Shown in pieces: positions 1 to 9,816 of a stretch of 64,000 nt of DNA. Position 1 is the first letter of the stretch; each line of letters begins with the position of its first letter. The position numbers and the translations under genes are program-made. The notes under the pieces were generated by a model. It had not been told where the DNA came from and did not search any database. It saw nothing but the letters and a program-made list of their open reading frames with translations. Origin of the DNA: Rhizophagus clarus (Eukaryota > Glomeromycota > Glomeromycetes > Glomerales > Glomeraceae); contig BLAL01000261.1 in NCBI GenBank assembly GCA_015698045.1, forward strand, positions 930,001 through 994,000. The letters run 5' to 3'.

Positions 1-3
1 GTA

Positions 4-795
4 ATGGATTCTCAGTCAGAACAAGAGGAGATAGAAGACCAACCTATCGCTTCAGAATCTGTTGAAAACCTAATAGATAACTTCATAACAGAACTAAATA
101 CTCTTATACCACTTTCGGCTAAGTCAGAACAAAAACCAGAAGTAGAGGAAGAACCAGAGATAGAGCCAGAACCATATGGAATACCTGGTCCTTCTATACC
201 AGCTGAACCGTCTATATCACAAGAAGTATCAAAGTCAGTTCAAAAAGTTGATCCAGATCCCATGCCTAAAATGAATACCGCCAAATATTGGGAATGGATA
301 GATAAACATAAATATGACTACATAAAGCCCTGGTATAAGAATTCTCGTGATGAAATGATAAATGAGCTATATTCTACAGCCAAAGAATGCTGGGTTAAAT
401 ATATAGACGAAGATGACCCCTATAACTGGGATATCCTCTTAGCCGAATTGGAAGAATTTGATAAGATTATGAGAAGAGATAACCTATATCTCGTCAAATT
501 TGGTGATGCCATAGATAAGCTAAAAGAATGGATCAAATATAATAATGAGGTGGATAGGCACATAAAATGTATAGAACTTGCTGACTATCTAAGAAAATAT
601 ATTGAGAATAAGGAAACCGTATTTGTGGAACCTCCTTTTGGCTATAAAGTTGCAAAATTACAACCACAGATAATAGAATGCCATAGTCAAATAAATGAAC
701 GTGAATGTATGGAGGCTAATGGTGAGGAATACGAATCAGATTATAATGATGGCTTATCTGATGATGGCTTATTTGGTGAAATTGATCAATTATAA
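4..795 (+). CDS. unknown acidic protein of the Maverick-like element
   Basis: Intact 263-codon frame opening 3 bases into the window; an earlier start cannot be excluded. I do not recognise the family. Residues 1-90 are rich in Glu, Pro and Ser and look disordered. Residues 90-220 look folded and mainly helical, with many aromatic residues (for example WEWIDKHKYDY). The tail is acidic. It lies just upstream of PolB1 on the same strand, so it probably belongs to the same element. It carries no internal stop, unlike most neighbours. A virion or replication accessory role is possible but unsupported. Confidence 0.6.
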   Translation: MDSQSEQEEIEDQPIASESVENLIDNFITELNTLIPLSAKSEQKPEVEEEPEIEPEPYGIPGPSIPAEPSISQEVSKSVQKVDPDPMPKMNTAKYWEWIDKHKYDYIKPWYKNSRDEMINELYSTAKECWVKYIDEDDPYNWDILLAELEEFDKIMRRDNLYLVKFGDAIDKLKEWIKYNNEVDRHIKCIELADYLRKYIENKETVFVEPPFGYKVAKLQPQIIECHSQINERECMEANGEEYESDYNDGLSDDGLFGEIDQL

Positions 796-871
796 GGGCT
801 AGTTATTTTATTTTTTTCAAATATAGTAACGAAAAATTAGTAATTAAATAAATACTATATATTTCAAAGAA

Positions 872-2709
872 ATGTTTTCAAGACTAGTTCGTCATTTACC
901 AAATAGACCAGATATCATAGAAGTTAAGTTTAGTAGCCGACAGTTCTCTAGAGAAAGAATTGCAAATCTTGATCAAAAACTTAAAGCCCGATATCCAGGC
1001 AAACAGTTTCAAATCTTACTTCCTTATGAGAATTAGAAGCCAGGTTGCTGGACTACTAATGAAGATGACGCAAATCTTTTCTTTTACTTGACCACTACGA
1101 TGAGAGCCAAATGCCTGATAATATAGGTGATCCAGAGTGGTTTGATAACTTTATCATTTATATAAGAGATTTGCCAGTGGTATCAGGTGGATGTGGTGAT
1201 ACAAATGACTGCCTTTATCAGTGCTTAAAAATGGTTTATGGCACTTATTCGAATATGCCTCAAACTATTGAAAAACCTGAGTACATTAAAGATTATCTAA
1301 ATTTGGCACGAGATAATCCTATTCCAATTGCCTGTATTGAAAAAATAGAATGATTAGCTCAAAGTATTGCTATCAATGTAGTAGGTGATCATACTTATAT
1401 TTCTAAGAGTCCAGCACATAGAAGAATAACCCTTACTCTCACTAATGGACACTATTCTCTCATATCCAATCCAGATAGAAAACATCCCAGCTTTGAATGT
1501 AAAAAGCCAAAAAAGTTTATAACTTATCAGGAGAATGAAGTAAATGATATAGTTCACGTATATAATGGAAAGGCAATTAAGTCTATTACCGTCCAGTAAT
1601 TTCAAAAACTTAAGTTTAGCAAAAACTACTCCTTCGTTCCAGCTAAACGTCAAGAATCATTGGAAAAGGCATATATCAGAATTAATGCTGAACAAGATGC
1701 CTTTTTACAGGAGACAAAAAAGCTAGGCCTTCCAATTGATATATCATTACTTGATTGGAACATAAAGAAAACGGCTCTTTGGCTATTCGAAAAATTAAGT
1801 GTAGGTATTCCTGCTAATGAACCTCTTGATGTGCTTGAAGCACAATAGATAAGTAAAGCAATGATGGGAGGGATTATCTGGGCACAAAATAACTGGAAAG
1901 GATATGGAAGAAATTACGATAAAACAAGTCTTTATTCTAGTATTCAGCAATCAGCTGTAAATTTTCCTATTAGTAAAGGTAAGTTTCAAATATTAAAAGA
2001 CTTTACTAACCATCAAGGATATAGCCATTTTGGAATATTTCGTGCAAGTATTGAAAAGAGAGATACCCCACTATTTCGATATAATTATCATAATGTATAT
2101 ATTCATATTGATCTTATACGTGCCAAAGCTCTTGGTCTCCAAGTTACATTAATTCAGGATGGAGTCTTTAATGCCCTTATTTATGAAAAAGAAACCCGAA
2201 TTCAAGGTAGTGTAATCTTTGGAGAGTATGTAGATTTTCTCTTAAAAATTAAGAATCAAGGTGGTATCGCTAGCCAAGTAACTAAAAGAATTCTTAATAC
2301 ACTATGGGGTGCACTTTGCCAAAGAAAGAAAACATACAAGACTCTTACAACATCGAGTAAATCTTTTGATTTTCCAGATGGTGAGGTATTAGACTCGATT
2401 GTACCAATAGGAGAAGAGCAGTTGAGATTCCAATTTACAAATCCAGGTAATCCCTTTAAAGGTGAATACCCAAGAATTGCCCCATTTCTTCTAGCACATG
2501 GTCGAAAGTTTATTTCTGAAATAGTACAACCCTATGTAGATAAAGTCAGGCGTATTCATACTGATGGGTTCATTCTAGAAGAAGATGTTAACAACTCTCC
2601 TCTTTATACCTGCTCTAAAGATGTCTTTAAGACTCTAAAAGCTCTAAAATTTGAAAAAGAAGGAGAGTGTCATGTAAAAAATGCTAACCAAGTAGTATGG
2701 ACTGTATAA
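872..2709 (+). pseudogene. DNA polymerase family B (PolB1), broken
   Basis: B-family DNA polymerase, expected to replicate the element. The C-terminal part from 1861 shows motif A as YDKTSLYS, motif B as RILNTLWGALCQR and motif C as IHTDGF. The start at 872 gives a continuous homologous-looking frame. Upstream are conserved-looking blocks including LPYEN and GGCGDTNDCLYQCL. The frame is broken by TAG (1034), a frameshift near 1095, TGA (1351), TAA (1597) and TAG (1846). Spacing between the blocks is otherwise intact, so the damage looks recent. It differs from PolB2 at 55-58 kb in every motif. Motif C has His-Thr-Asp instead of the common Asp-Thr-Asp; whether that is normal for this subfamily I cannot tell. 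Confidence 0.85.
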
Positions 2710-2858
2710 TTAAATATTTTTTTTCTTAGATGTAGTAATAAAAAAATGGAACACGACTCATTCCCATTCACAAACAAACATTCTAGTTTTATTAAGCACA
2801 AAACGTATTTAGCTGATATTATAGAAGCTTTAAAGAATATTATATTAGCAGGTTTATG

Positions 2859-3190
2859 CAGTATTGGCCAGTGACCCAAATGACCTCAAATGACCCAAAT
2901 GACTGGTCACGTGTCATTTGGGTCATTTCAACGTTAAATGACAAATGACCTAGTCATTTAAAAATTACGTCATAATTCTGACCAATACAATTTCAATATT
3001 TTATGGATAAAAATTTTCATGTGATACTATAAATTCATAATTCTAGTCAGAATCATAAACCTGGCCTATATTATAAAGCATTAATTTTAAATGACTCAAA
3101 TGACAAATGACCCTAATGACTAGGTCATTCAAAGGTCATTCAGGGGTCATCTCAAAATGGACAAATGACCTGGTCATTTGCCCATCACTG
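2859..3190. mobile_element. hAT-like MITE with dense TGACC/GGTCA repeats
   Basis: 332-bp insertion inside the small gene at 2746. It starts CAGTATTGGCC and ends with the inverse of CAGTGATGGGC. Flanks GGTTTATG (2851-2858) and GGTTTACG (3191-3198) form an 8-bp target duplication with one mismatch, typical of hAT elements. The ends are packed with AAATGACC and its complement. No coding capacity. The host frame resumes after it. Confidence 0.75.
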
Positions 3191-3421
3191 GGTTTACGAG
3201 ATGGATACAGTAAAGAAAATTATTTTATAAAAATCACGTAAACTATATTAAGAAAATAGAATCTGCCAACAAACCAGAAGGCTATATTCATTATACAGCT
3301 AAGAAATTGTTGCCAAATAAAGAATCGCATGCTGAGAAGGTTTCCATGATTCGAGCAAAGTATTCACATAATCCAGACCTTGCTTTTAAAATTATAAAGG
3401 TCTATGATTTATATAATCATA

Positions 3422-3578
3422 TGGGGTCTTTGCAATAGAAAGGTACGAAACTCAAAAAATTTTTTAAATTTACTTTATATGCTAATTATGTTTTTTATAC
3501 TAAAATAAGTGTAAATTTAATATTAATTAAATTTTTATTTTTTTTTGAGTTTCGTACCTTTCTATTGCAAAGACCCCA
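3422..3578. mobile_element. Tc1/mariner-like MITE, copy A
   Basis: 157-bp near-palindromic insertion with TIRs of about 40 bp beginning TGGGGTCTTTGCAATAG, flanked by TA (3420-3421 and 3579-3580). Removing the element and one TA rejoins the surrounding reading frame. A second 157-bp copy, with the interior in reverse orientation, sits at 56599-56755 inside PolB2. Confidence 0.85.
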
Positions 3579-3691
3579 TATCCTTAAGGAAGCATTACCT
3601 AGACGTAAACTTAATGAAAATGAAGCTGAAGATATATTAGCTAAACTTCTTAGCAATAAGCCATAAATTTATTATTAAAAATTTGCATAAA

Positions 3692-3774
3692 GCCTGATGA
3701 CGAAGTAACTTTGTCACTAGGCAATTTTCATTTTTTTGTACAAAGGCTGATGTCGAAGTAACTTTGTCACTAGG
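3692..3774 (+). terminator. pair of near-identical hairpins after a gene
   Basis: Two imperfect palindromes, at 3692-3722 and 3745-3774, both built on CGAAGTAACTTTGTCACTAGG. The first pairs GCCT with AGGC at its ends and AAGT with ACTT near the loop. They lie just after the stop at 3666 and before the next gene at 3839. A role in 3' end formation is inference from position and shape. Confidence 0.4.
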
Positions 3775-3838
3775 TATTATTTATTTTTAGAAAAAATCAT
3801 AATTGAACATAGCCTATACTAATGTATTAATAAAAAAG

Positions 3839-4432
3839 ATGAGTGCTAATAGATATACTATTAATCCATTAACTGGTAGAACAATTCGTGTTGGTGGTTC
3901 AACATTCAATTAGCTAGTTATAGAAGCATATGATTATCTTGATAGTGGATTGGTTCGAAGAGCAACTGCACCTTCACTTACAGAAGTAAGGCAAAGTTAT
4001 CTTAATATAGAAACTGGACGTATGGTTCAATATGGAACTAGAACGTATTTTCATTTAATTCAACATGTTGGATATGAAATAATAGAAGATTATTATCTTG
4101 TTCCTCCAAGGTATGTAGAAATTGCGCAGTCTAATCCTTCTCTATTGTATTGGCAGGATACTTCAAGAAGATTTGAACTTCTTGAAACTGCAATTACTAA
4201 TAAAATTAACTTTTATGCTGAATGGAATCGGCGTAATCTAGACTATAGGCAAAGGGTTGAAGAAACACGCCAATTTGTTGAAAGAAGACAAAGAGAAACA
4301 CAACAAGAGGCACAATTAAGAAGGCTTGTCAAACTTAATATTGCCTTATGTAAAGAGTACCAAATGCCTGTAAATCTTAATACGTTACCTGAAAGCGGTC
4401 TTTGTGAAGACTACAGTAAAGAAGAAATATAA
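3839..4432 (+). pseudogene. protein with NCLDV 2-cysteine-adaptor-like motif, one stop
   Basis: Begins with INPLTGRTIRVGG, the NP-x-TGR-x-I-x3-G pattern seen in many large-DNA-virus proteins (2-cysteine adaptor type), and a second weaker repeat (IETGRMVQYGTRTY) follows. The remainder from about residue 110 is an Arg/Gln-rich coiled coil ending in an acidic tail. One in-frame TAG at 3911-3913 interrupts the first motif; otherwise the frame is open. I chose the ATG at 3839 because the motif starts within 8 residues of it. Adaptor motifs of this kind occur in DNA-virus structural or kinase proteins, but its role here is unknown. Confidence 0.55.
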
Positions 4433-4485
4433 AAAGCAGGTAATTAAATTAATTTATTTTTTATATAGAAAATTTCGAATAAAAG

Positions 4486-5058
4486 ATGGTTGAGCAAATT
4501 AGAAAATACTGCCCAGTTTGTGAACTTGCATTGGCCAAGCCAAGAAGAGGCTTATCTACTATCGAATTTCGACGTACAGTGCATGGATGTGCTGATATAG
4601 ATAGTTTACATGAAAGTATATATAAGCTAATCAAAATATTTAGATGTGTTTCACAAGATGATGAACTTACTTTTATCTTTACTCGAGACTATGAGTATCA
4701 GTTGGAATTTTATGATTTTTCTGTACCAGAAGAATTTGAATCGATTAAAATTTGGTTACTCAAACAGATTAATGAGCTGGATAGAGATGTAGGGGAAAAA
4801 GCTTTATATCGATTATTATTTGATTTATATGCAGAAGAAGGGATAAATGAACCTTTTGCCGTATTTTATGATATATATTGCGATAGAGTAAATAATCCAT
4901 TAAGTAAAAACTTTGTTTCCCGTGCATTGAGGGCCCTTGGCCTAGTAACGAAAATGTCAAGAATATTAGTAGATGGCAGGGAAAAAAGTATTATATCTAT
5001 AAATGTAACTAGAGAAGAGTTGCTTGAGCTTTTTAGAAAGAATGGAATAGACTATTGA
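4486..5058 (+). CDS. unknown protein, possible winged-helix domain
   Basis: Intact 190-codon gene. The N-terminus has a Cys pair (YCPVCEL) that could bind metal. Residues 100-185 (SKNFVSRALRALGLVTK, then a basic strand and a helix) resemble a winged-helix DNA-binding fold like the one after D5-type primase-helicases, but I see no helicase motifs. It ends 28 bases before the convergent packaging ATPase gene. The family is not recognised with confidence. Confidence 0.55.
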   Translation: MVEQIRKYCPVCELALAKPRRGLSTIEFRRTVHGCADIDSLHESIYKLIKIFRCVSQDDELTFIFTRDYEYQLEFYDFSVPEEFESIKIWLLKQINELDRDVGEKALYRLLFDLYAEEGINEPFAVFYDIYCDRVNNPLSKNFVSRALRALGLVTKMSRILVDGREKSIISINVTREELLELFRKNGIDY

Positions 5059-5085
5059 TTCCTACCTGTAAGATAGGCTTCTTCA

Positions 5086-6279
5086 TTAAGCCATCATTGA
5101 ATAGTTTAGAAGTACTTCGATGCCTTCTATTATTTTTTTATCACTTAGAGGACGCTCATTCAAAAGTTCTCTATATCGATCAAAAGGTGATACTGATACT
5201 GGGGAGTTATCTCTAGTAACATATACATTCTTAACTTGAGATAGGAATTTCTTATACTCATCTTCAAGAGTACGATCATTTATTCTATAAGCTTCTCTAA
5301 AAACATATTTAGCCCAAATATCTGAATTTTTTGCCTTCGATAAGGCATCTTGTTTCAAGTAAAGTTTACGTTCCTTAGGAGAAGGAAAGTTCTGGGCAAA
5401 CTCTTCTAACAAATTATTCTTTTTAGCTTCGGCTATTGCCTTCTGTCCATAAGAAGTAAATCGACTAGAATCATTCTTAGATGATCTTAGATCGATCTTA
5501 GATGAATCTGTAATGATTCTAGAATCATTCTTGGATGAACTTAGATCAATCTTAGATGAACACGTGATCATTCTAGAATCATTATTGGATGATTCCATAA
5601 TAGTTCTAAGGCTAGTATCCCATCAAACTCTAATTGATAGGGAATCAGTTTTAGGACGTCTCAAGTCAAATACTATGAATTCTCTACTTAAAGTTAGTTC
5701 GTCAATTATTGGAACAAGAGAATCTGATTCATTAGTATATTGTCTAATGATACGCTTTGTATCACTTAAACTGCCATGCCCACCATGTAGAGAAATATAA
5801 TTTACATTTTCTCAAATTGCTTTTGGAATAGCATAAAATCTTTGGGCTACATAAATAGCTGAAATATTTCTATGTCGTCCATGAGTAAAATAGCCAGTTA
5901 TTTTTTCTTGAATATTTTTAGGGGCATCCATTAAATCTCAAATATAACTACAGTAGCAATTTTGGGATCAAAGTCTTCTACATCTGGCATTTGGTGATAT
6001 GAATGTTACACTCTCATCATCATCAAAGGAATCCTTTACTATTTGCCATTTAGGTTCGTCCAAATATCTACCAATAAGGACTATTTCATCATAAAGAATA
6101 TATCGAGTTCCATCCTCTTTGGCTTTTGTGTTTCTCATTAGTAAATTAATAAGCATAGTAGTTTTTCTAGAATCTGAGCTACCAGCTACAGCAAGACGAA
6201 AGGGCCATATTGGAGCATATTCATTTCCTTGCCTAGTATCACTACTATATTCATCCAAATTATATACATATAAGTCCAT
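5086..6279 (-). pseudogene. A32-like DNA-packaging ATPase, broken
   Basis: FtsK/HerA-type ATPase that would pump element DNA into a particle, as in Mavericks and large DNA viruses. The N-terminus has FRLAVAGSSDSRKTTM, a Walker A in which the last Gly of GxxxxGK is Arg. Then comes Walker B VVIFEDLM and, downstream, HGRHRNISAIYVAQRF and NVNYISLHGG, all typical of A32 proteins. A C-terminal tail of about 170 residues starts with Ser/Asp/Lys repeats (SSKNDSR, SSKIDL). Damage: frameshifts near 5940 and 5990 and TGA at 5812-5814 (an expected Arg) and 5623-5625. ATG at 6279 chosen as the only nearby Met before the fold. Convergent with the gene at 4486. Confidence 0.8.
5463..5597 (-). repeat. tandem repeats in the ATPase tail
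   Basis: Several degenerate copies of a unit containing TTCTAGAATCATTCTTGGATG and ACTTAGATC. On the minus strand they encode alternating SSKNDSR and SSKIDL segments. The repeat sits at the junction between the ATPase domain and its C-terminal extension. Confidence 0.6.
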
Positions 6280-6319
6280 TTTAAGCAATTAGTAGTATAT
6301 AGTATATAGTATATTCAAA

Positions 6320-8418
6320 ATGGCATATGTTCCCACTGATCCTACAGGACCCCCTTCAGCACATTTAGTAGCAATGGATATTAATCAGCTAATTAATGCA
6401 CTTAAGAATGATGCAGATGCCCTGCTGGTAAATGGTCAAATGACTGTTACACCAAATCTTATAAATATTAATCATGAAATTAAGCACATTATTGGATTGA
6501 TTATAGCTCATGGTATACAGGTTGAAGTAAGAATAAGACAAACTAGGGAAGAGCTTGATACTGCGATTGGCTTATTAAAGTATTTGCAAGAAGTGACCAA
6601 TGCTAGAAAACGTGAGATTCATGGTATTAGACAACGTCTTATTGCATGTCAAAATGAGAGGAACGAATTGCAAAATGAGAGAAATCATCTGGTAAATGCA
6701 AATCGTGATTAAGCTAATCAATTATAAGATCAGCAAGTACGGCAAAGAAGAATTAGGGATACTTTGCAATAAAGAAATAATAGATTAACACACCAACTTG
6801 CAATAGAATGACTTACATCTAGAAACTTGGGACAAATTCGTGATAGAATACAAGCATAATTGGCTGCTCTTAGAATTCAGGCGCAGTGGTTTCGAATTAG
6901 ACAAGCGGGACCTATAGTTAACAATCCTCATCCGGATACTCCACAAGTAATATGGCTACCGTTGCAATAGGAATGCCAGTTTTTGCTGGAAATGATGACA
7001 ATGATCTTGAGAGATTCTTTGAGTTATATAAGGGCTATATTCATAGTATTGGAATTGATCCATCAGCTGTTGCTGGTAATCCAGCAGGTTGGGAGAAAGC
7101 TATGGGTATACTTCGTGCTTACTTAACTGGTCCAGCTGCCAGATGGTATGATAGTAATATTTTAGGAAAGAGAGTTAAGCTTAGAAATATTCTTCTTCGT
7201 GCTGCACATGGTGATAAGGTGGCATTTAAGGCTTTGGCTGGTAATGCTGCTAATTGTCCAGTAAATACATGGGTTAACCCTTCTGGTGCAAGAAATATTA
7301 TGGCACCTGGTGGTGTAGGTGCTAATGTTTTAGTTACTAATGTTTGGCCTGATTATGCCATAGAAGGGAATATAGATATTTGGCTAAATCGGGCTAGTAT
7401 GGAGTTTACTAATGATCCTCTTAATCACAATGTTGTTGGTGGTGCAGTTGGAGCTGGTGTTGCAATTACTGGTGGAGCAGGTTTCGGTCACCCATATGTA
7501 ATCCCAGCTTTTCCCTGTCATGTTCTAATTAAAATGCGCAATGAATTTCCTACACAACAGAATGCCAGACGTCAGTTAAGGTTTGGCAATCTTTTTCAAG
7601 AAAATATGCCTGTTCGAGATTTCTATGATAAAGTTAGACGAAGTGCTGAGTTATTAGGCTATGGTAATGATGTTTTAGTTAATCAGTTTCTAAGAGGTCT
7701 GAATGATGATTGTGCTATTGAGGCTGAAAGGATTGGTGCTGAACGGGCTATAGAGGAATTGGTAGGTCTTCTTGAACGAGTTGAAAAAAGAAAGGCTGAA
7801 TTACGTCTTGGTAGAGAAAGACGAGAAAATATACAGTATCAGAGGGATAGACAAATTATTCCAGAGCAATTGCCACCAGTTAGTCAGAAGCCAGTTATAT
7901 TAAAACCAGTCCAACATCATGCAGTTACCCAAGGAGAGATGAGTCGATTATTACAACAACAGGCTGAAGGTTTTCAATCCCAAATTCGCTAATTACAGGA
8001 GAGTCTTAAGGCTCGAGATGTAAAGCCTGTTTATAGACCTAAGCCTAAACCTAAGCCTCGATATCATGATGATTGGAAACTTTATGCACAGGATTCATAT
8101 CCTGATGAAGGTCCTAATCCGTTTGATGAAGATAGGATTGATGATAGGTATTTACAACAGCTATTCGATATGGCAAGTGGACCTGCTCCTAGACATACAT
8201 TAGAACAAAGATTAGCTGGTAAGATTGCTAAAAGAATAGCAAAAGCTAGAGAAAGACGTGAAGATGCAGAGTTAAATAGGGCAATGTATGAACTTTCCTT
8301 GGATGATCATGATGATCCTATGGATACTTCCAATGCTATTCGAGGTGTACCTATAGAACTTGTTCAAGGTGAGAATGGAGAGATTATGCTTGTCCAAAAA
8401 AAAGATAGTTTCAAATAA
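6320..8418 (+). pseudogene. Gag-like protein with N-terminal coiled coil
   Basis: Residues 1-210 form a Gln/Arg-rich coiled coil (QRLIACQNERNELQNERN). From 6952 a Gag-like domain follows: AMGILRAYLTGPAARWYD matches the L-x-G-A-x-x-W core of Ty3/gypsy Gag, and FQENMPVRDFYDKVRRSAEL with FLRGL matches its second half. Between the halves lies a Gly/Ala/Val/Asn-rich insert of about 130 residues. Inferred role: capsid-like shell protein. Stops: four TAA and one TGA between 6710 and 6860, where Gln-rich context fits lost Gln codons, and TAA at 7990. The Gag core frame itself (6952-7992) is open. No CCHC knuckle is visible. The next gene is a protease-like protein, the usual Gag-Pro order. Confidence 0.7.
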
Positions 8419-8425
8419 AGGTAAG

Positions 8426-9094
8426 ATGTCAAACCCTAGTTTTGCATCTAAATCGATATCTAAATCAACATCTAAATTGACATCTAAATCGACTGGCGTG
8501 GTGAAAATTCCACCAACAAACTTTACTAAAACGGAGTTTATAAATCTTCTAAAGCTTGCTGATATCAAAAAGATTATTCAGGAGATCATCTATAAAATAT
8601 TAGAAAATTATGAAAGCGCTCCTCAAGAACAACTAGAAGTACAAGAGGAATATTTAGGTCCAATGGCTATGAATATTGATGTTGCTTGATTAGAAAATAC
8701 TAAGGATCTTTTAGCTATAAATGGAATTGTAAATGGGGTAGATATTCAGTGTTTAGCAGATTCCTGTACTAATGTTTCTTGGATCCAAGAAGAAGCAGTT
8801 CCAGAACTAAAACTAAAAGCCGATAAATCTATAAAGCATAGCATTACTGGTGCGTCAGGACCAAGTGAAACACTTGGTATAGTAAAAAATGTATCGATAG
8901 AGCTTTTACCAGAATGTATTATTAAAGAAGACCTTGTAGTTCTGAAAGGACATAAGCATAGAGAAATTGGTTTAAGCCGAACATGTCTTAAAAGGTATAA
9001 TTATGATATTCATGAATCTAGAAAGCATATCGCTCTTACTTGCAATAATAAAGACTATTTTATTCCCATAATTCCAGATGCAAATCGAACATAA
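8426..9094 (+). pseudogene. retropepsin-like aspartic protease, active site altered
   Basis: Follows the Gag-like gene by 7 bases. A Ser/Lys/Thr-rich start (SKSTSKLTSKSTG) leads to a helical region, then QCLADSCTNVSWI, where retropepsins have D-(S/T)-G; here it is Asp-Ser-Cys. The spacing of hydrophobic strands after it (GASGPSETLGIV, IELLPECI) fits the family. One TGA at 8687 interrupts the frame; 223 codons overall. With Cys for Gly it may be inactive or only structural. The assignment leans on context. Confidence 0.5.
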
Positions 9095-9126
9095 AAAAAT
9101 ATAAAATTAGATCCATTTAACATATT

Positions 9127-9705
9127 CTAAGGGTAATTTGGATCTTCATCAAAATTACTTAAATCTTCCGAATACTCTGATTGCCAGTTTGCAGGATCGT
9201 CTGGATCTTCATCTCCCCAGTAATCTGGTTGCCAAATTGGTTCTTCAAACCGTATTAGGATTTCATAAGGGTCTAATCCATTAGCTAGTATTTGAATATT
9301 ATCAAGTATACGATTTTTTTCTTTTCCATCTTTCTTATATGCAAATCCACCTTGTAATAAAATTTTTTCTATCTCTACTTGATATGCAAAGGCTTTTTCT
9401 TTTTTATCGGCCAAATCCATATATTTTTTGTATAGAGAATCTTTAAGAGCTCTATTTGTACCTGAACATTTAGTATAAGCATAATCTAATTCTTTACCAC
9501 TATTTTTATAATCTTCTACAGCTTTTCAGTAATCTTCCTCTGCAAGCTGATCAAGATGATATATGATGTTACGAGCAATTTCATGTATCTGAAATATATC
9601 TGTTCTCTCGAATGAAGTATTAACAATGTGGCTGGTTGAAGTATTTAGCCAATTTTCTACCCATTTTGGGGATACATCTAAGAATGTAGCAATGTCAGTA
9701 TACAT
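9127..9705 (-). pseudogene. unknown protein with HTH-like start, one TGA
   Basis: A 193-codon frame from ATG at 9705, interrupted once by TGA at 9526-9528. The first 25 residues (DIATFLDVSPKWVENWL) look like a helix-turn-helix. The middle is helical and charged, and the tail is very acidic (DPDDPANWQSEYSEDL). It is convergent with the protease-like gene and shares strand with the integrase. Function unknown; a DNA-binding regulator is only a guess. Confidence 0.5.
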
Positions 9706-9816
9706 TTTTTAGTATATAATGGATATGTTTAATTTCGAATATTTATTATATGATTTACTTTATTATACCCTTATCTTTAATTACAATTTTAGGATTTTTC
9801 GAAAAAAAAATATAAC

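Larger units (their letters stand above)
2746..3666 (+). pseudogene. small unknown Maverick-associated protein, split by two MITEs
   Basis: Short helical protein of about 140 codons once two insertions are removed (2859-3190 and 3422-3578). The rest aligns by eye with the intact protein at 21710-22093: both contain a Y-x-K/R stretch, then a block ending PNK, then a block ending in K(V/L)Y-LY. A frameshift lies near 3220. Function unknown. Two copies in two Maverick-like segments suggest a real, conserved element gene. It follows PolB1 by about 35 bases. Confidence 0.6.

Noticed and set aside
872..2709. Mitochondrial or cytoplasmic linear plasmid
   Set aside because: B-type polymerases occur on such plasmids, but chromodomain integrases, nested nuclear transposons and spliced genes place this in nuclear DNA.
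5513..5800. Plus-strand frame of 95 codons over the ATPase gene
   Set aside because: Antisense of the ATPase C-terminal repeats; no independent support.
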